Origin: Antedon mediterranea
Taxonomy: Eukaryota > Echinodermata > Crinoidea > Comatulida > Antedonidae
Assembly: GCF_964355755.1 (NCBI RefSeq)
Contig: NC_092675.1
Coordinates: 28,482,912 to 28,546,911, forward strand
Direction of reading: 5' to 3'
DNA length: 64,000 bases
Numbering within the stretch: position 1 is the first letter of the stretch; the number at the start of each line of letters is the position of its first letter. Of the stretch, positions 60,219 through 64,000 are shown one piece after another. The notes under the pieces were generated by a model. It did no database searches and was not told the DNA's origin. It saw only the letters and a program-made list of their open reading frames with translations. The position numbers and the translations under genes are program-made.

Positions 60219-60396
60219 GGTGTACACTTCCTGACTCCTTTAATGTATTCCGGCACGGTTCTGTTCAGGCTCCGGCAAATCAAAACGAACGTCAATGTTA
60301 CAGTTTCACGTGGCTACGCACAAAATGAAACATGGACGTTCGTTTTGATTTGCCAGGGGCAGACGGACCGGAACAGATGTGAAAGACCCTTTATTC
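60219..60396. mobile_element. Foldback element family E, compact copy
   Basis: TTCCGGCACGGTTCTGTTC, then GCAAATCAAAACGAACGTC. The second half is the inverse: GACGTTCGTTTTGATTTGCC, then ACCGGAACAGATGTGAAAGA. Arms of about 80 bp. Related to 7638-7994. Confidence 0.8.
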
Positions 60397-60598
60397 AGGA
60401 AACCACTCAATAACTAAAAGTACTGTTTGATTTTTTGACACCTCTTCATTTTGACAACTCCTTTAGCTACATCTCTAATGGTGTATTCATCAATCAATAA
60501 TTTTGAAAGATCTTTTTCTTCATAATGGAAACAGAAATTTCCGTTAAAAAAATGTCTTTGTATAATTGTTGTAACAAACCAACTACTAATAATATCTA

Positions 60599-60703
60599 TT
60601 AAGCTCTATCTACACTATCAAACTTTATGTGACAACAAAATGTTTAGGCATATATATATATATATATCACTTTTTTGTCAAACTAGTTTGATATAGAGCT
60701 TTA
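60599..60703. mobile_element. MITE family A copy, short
   Basis: AAGCTCTATCTACACTATCA on the left and AGTTTGATATAGAGCTTTA on the right, with a (TA)n centre. Confidence 0.75.
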
Positions 60704-61108
60704 CACTCATTGATGACAATTTCTACTAAATGTGTGTTTATATACTATTGTTGCTGTCTCACATCTCATCCCTTTGTCTCCTTCAATGTTTGTCCAATTC
60801 AATCCTTCTTATGCTTATTGTGGAAATATATTGATGAATTTATTTTGTTTTCAAACAAATGACAAGCGCAATATAATGGCACAAGAATATTATTCGTAAA
60901 ATTATCTTCAGTTTATTATTAATAATCATAATTCTGTGAACCGTTATCATAAGATATTTGTCTCTTTCTAGATATGTTTATCACACTATCTAGCTGTTTA
61001 TCTGCTAGAAATTAAAAACATAATTGTAAAATGTCTGAAAAATGATGGTATTTGATTTAAGTTTATTCTTAATGGAATAAAAGCCAGCAAAAGCCCAAAA
61101 CAGAATAT

Positions 61109-61250
61109 TAGTATACTATCAAACTATGTTTAAAAAAAATGTAATGTGCCCATATATGGACACGATGTCATATCACTACCATATTTAGGCATATCACTAC
61201 CATCACACTTGTTTTGTCAAACTAGTTTGATAGTGTAGACAGAGTTTTAG
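61109..61250. mobile_element. MITE family A copy
   Basis: TACTATCAAACTATG on the left, AATGTGCCCATATATGGACA in the centre, and TTTGATAGTGTAGACAGAG on the right. Confidence 0.75.
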
Positions 61251-63047
61251 ATTAATGTTCTAGGTACAGCATGCGTTGGTCCAAGTAGTACAACCCACTC
61301 ACTTCGTATGGCTACAACCCACTCACCAAGTACGTGTACAACTCACTGTGTATGAGGCCACCACCCTCTCCCCAGGAAAGAGCGAAATTTCACTCTTCCC
61401 TGGTCTCACTATGTACTAATCTAGGAATAATATACAACTTGGCAATATTTCATTTAAACAATATAACTTATATAATACAATCGAATATCTTGAAAGAAAA
61501 TTACCTACAAATAGATTCCAAACATATCCCATGCTTTTAAGTATTAACAGATTCTTTAATATATATGAATACATGAATGGACTAATATAAAAACAAAAAC
61601 TGAAATAAAACTGACATAAAAAAATTATTGGGAAAAAAAATGATTTAGCTTGTAATATTAAAACATGGAAATAAAAAAGTAAAAACGAAATTATTCTATA
61701 AGAATATTATTTTGTAGAATATAATCTAAAAATAGAAAAATTATAATAAAATTCAATATATTAAATAAAAATACTGCAAGTATAAAGGTATGGTATATTT
61801 CAATTTATAATACAACTATAATTTGTACATTAACATATATAAAGAATAATGGTCAATTTATTGAAAACGCTTAGAATAATAATATAGTATTCTAGTCAAA
61901 CACCAGTTGTAACGGAATGATCTGATCAAAACAATTGCACCGGCATTTTTAGACTAAGTACCTACAAACCAAAATAATATGATATATATAATTATACAAA
62001 ATAATTGCCATACCGTTAGTGACTTCCAATCTAATATAGATAAGTACGCAGAATTTGTATGGTCTATAATATTTCACTGTTTCACAAAAGTTTTCTTCTA
62101 ACCTAAAATATTTATAGTTGGCATTACAAAATTAAATTTTCATAAAACGACTGTTATTTGTACCATGTATTAACTACTGTACCAGAGTCAGGTACAAGGT
62201 TTAATTTTAGGGAGGGATTCAAAGTATAGCATGGGGTGAGCTTCGGGCCTGAAAATCAGCAATGACTATTAATTGTGATTTCCAGGCTTAAACGGTTATA
62301 ATTCCAGTTAACCAATCAGCTATAATTATTCAAATTTTTAACAGATTTTTGTTAGATTAGGGTCTGTTAGTGTTACACCCACTATGGACCCACCACTGAT
62401 ACTTCTTAATAAACATTCAACCCAGTACTGTCTTTTCTTACCACTTTCATAGCTATAACTTTGCATATCTTAAATATACAGATATATATCAACATACTCA
62501 TCTATTATAATAAATCATGCCCTAAGTTATTTTAGTAATCTTATACAATTAAACATGTAATTTTTGTAATGTTGGGTAAATTATTTTAATAAACACATCA
62601 CTGAATAACATAGTGGTGTACAAATTTGTATGATCAATTTGATCATATTTCAAGTTATATTCTCTTATTAAAAACAAAATTTGAAAAACATTATTTTGAT
62701 ATAAAACAATGAGCACAGTTTAAGCACACTTTTCTATATAATATTAATATATGGTAAACATTTGTAAATATGAATGCTTGGTTCGAATCTTATTAAAGTC
62801 TATCTTTTTCTTTCTTTTATGAAACAACATGAGGTGATACTGTTTTTATATGTCTACAAACTTAGTTGGAAATTGAGTTGAAAACTGAAGCTAGTTAATT
62901 TAAAACGCAATCCTCTAAAGTCATCATTTTCATAAAATCTATATTTACCATATTTGGGGACAGGGTATACTCTAATTGAATTGACACATTCTAGTTATAG
63001 TGTACAGAATTCACTACCAATATCTTGCTAAAGCTTCTTGCTATCTC

Positions 63048-63195
63048 TAAAGCTCTGTTTACACTATCAGTGCTATATTTGAGTCCAAATATGGTAGTGA
63101 TATTCCCAAATATAGTAGTGGTATGACATCATGTCCATATATGGGCACATCACATATTTTTATCACATCAAGTTTGATAGTGTGGACAGAGCTTT
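63048..63195. mobile_element. MITE family A copy, in GAK 3' flank
   Basis: TAAAGCTCTGTTTACACTAT and TAGTGTGGACAGAGCTTTA form matching ends, both bordered by TA. Confidence 0.85.
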
Positions 63196-63374
63196 AGGGT
63201 TTGTCAACGACACAATCACAGTGGCATTGAATATCATACACACATTCAACACTGACCTTACATAAATATTTGTATATAGATTTCATTTATACTATATACT
63301 ACAACAAGGTTCTATATTCCCTGCACTTGGGTAGTACAACTATTACTATACTACTATTATATAACACTGTGTAA

Positions 63375-64000
63375 TTAGTAGAGTGCCTTTTGTCCACTCT
63401 TTTCAAACTCCGCCCATGCATCATTTAACTCTAAGAATATAAGTTTAGCGATCTCTTCGTTTGGTGTCCCTACTTGCTTGTCAGGATGTGCGGTAAGAAC
63501 AGCTTTACGGTAAAATTTCTTAACCTACAAAAAAATAAGAATGTATTACTTATTTAATAAAACAATTGTATAAAGCTCTGTCGACACTATGAAACTTTAT
63601 GTGACAAAAAAAGTGATGGACATGACGATGATGACCAAAAATAAATTTTTAAGAATACCACTAGCACAATGTATTAGCATACAAGATATCTTTCCAATAC
63701 AAGATTAGTTTGTTTGCCCCGTATCTGTCCGTAAGCAGTTTACTTCCTAAGTTACAGTCTTCAGAGGGCAGCATACTGTAGGGAGGTCATGTGTCCAGAC
63801 AATCATATGTTTAAATTGCTGGGATATCTGCCTCCCAAATCGTATATAAAAAGGAACCTTTTAACTTACACTTTCAGGAGTGACAAGCTGGTGCATGCCA
63901 ACAGGCTTCCATCTTGCTTCGCCATCCCATAATACATCATGCATGCTGCAAATAAGTGCTCTCACATTCCTTTCCTTACCAGCAATCCATTCCCTAATCT
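63375..64000 (-). CDS. GAK: GAK/auxilin C-terminal J domain (partial)
   Basis: The last two exons of a gene that continues beyond the window. Exon 63524-63375 encodes [16 protein letters not shown] and [20 protein letters not shown], then Tyr and stop. The preceding exon (from at least 64000 down to 63870) encodes [36 protein letters not shown] and VTPES. The junction is in phase 0. The HPD motif that activates Hsc70 ATPase is intact. GAK and auxilin (DNAJC6) share this tail; they drive uncoating of clathrin vesicles. I favour GAK because invertebrates usually have one GAK-like gene, but the kinase domain is outside the window. The intron holds a partial family A MITE at 63571-63633. Confidence 0.9.
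63571..63633. mobile_element. MITE family A, one-arm fragment
   Basis: TAAAGCTCTGTCGACACTAT, TTTATGTGACAAAAAAAGTG. Only the left arm is present. Confidence 0.6.

Larger units (their letters stand above)
59753..63374. other. Intergenic, HAUS3 and GAK 3' flanks
   Basis: Both neighbours end here (convergent genes). Only transposon copies were seen: family E at 60219-60396 and family A at 60600, 61110 and 63048. No coding region is supported. Confidence 0.55.

Overview
The window is intron-rich, AT-rich metazoan DNA, most likely from an invertebrate deuterostome and probably an echinoderm. The evidence is deuterostome-like protein sequences, a UGA-containing selenoprotein U, short introns packed with small foldback transposons, and scattered copies of the palindrome TAGGCCTA. 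The species cannot be fixed by reading alone. All gene models were built by joining exons by eye at GT/AG sites with phase checks.

Layout. LIN54 (DREAM/MuvB DNA-binding subunit) runs on the minus strand from 10782 to 1087 in nine exons. About 1.1 kb away and head to head, COPS4 (COP9 signalosome subunit 4) runs on the plus strand from 11893 to 18655 in ten exons, giving 406 codons. Next is a non-LTR retrotransposon with an uninterrupted endonuclease plus reverse transcriptase frame (19324-22656). On the minus strand, 24245-27001 is a four-exon peroxiredoxin-like gene with an in-frame UGA at the first position of a U-x-x-C motif. A textbook SECIS hairpin lies at 23726-23766 in its 3' UTR, so this is selenoprotein U (PRXL2A/FAM213A family). 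Two tandem, single-coding-exon sulfotransferase-like paralogues follow on the minus strand (28168-28965 and 31733-32530). A 15-exon MATE/SLC47-type exporter (35564-48025) and a 13-exon HAUS3 augmin subunit (49816-59578, 603 codons) are on the plus strand. The window ends in the last two exons of a GAK/auxilin J-domain gene on the minus strand (63375 to beyond 64000).

The genes do not form a pathway. They are housekeeping genes (cell-cycle transcription, signalosome, spindle augmin, clathrin uncoating) beside detoxification or redox genes (MATE, SelU, sulfotransferase-like). LIN54 and COPS4 are also head-to-head neighbours in human as I recall it, which suggests old linkage.

Most of the remaining sequence is repeats. 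They include at least four foldback MITE families (one nested inside another), tRNA-derived SINEs, LINE 3' ends, a hAT-like element with an 8-bp target duplication, a Harbinger-like MITE that splits a SINE, Helitron-like 3' ends, and a 3.5-kb element with long inverted repeats. There are also several minisatellites. Three local duplications copy pieces of the host genes: a LIN54 exon edge, a COPS4 splice donor, and the HAUS3 C-terminal coding tail.
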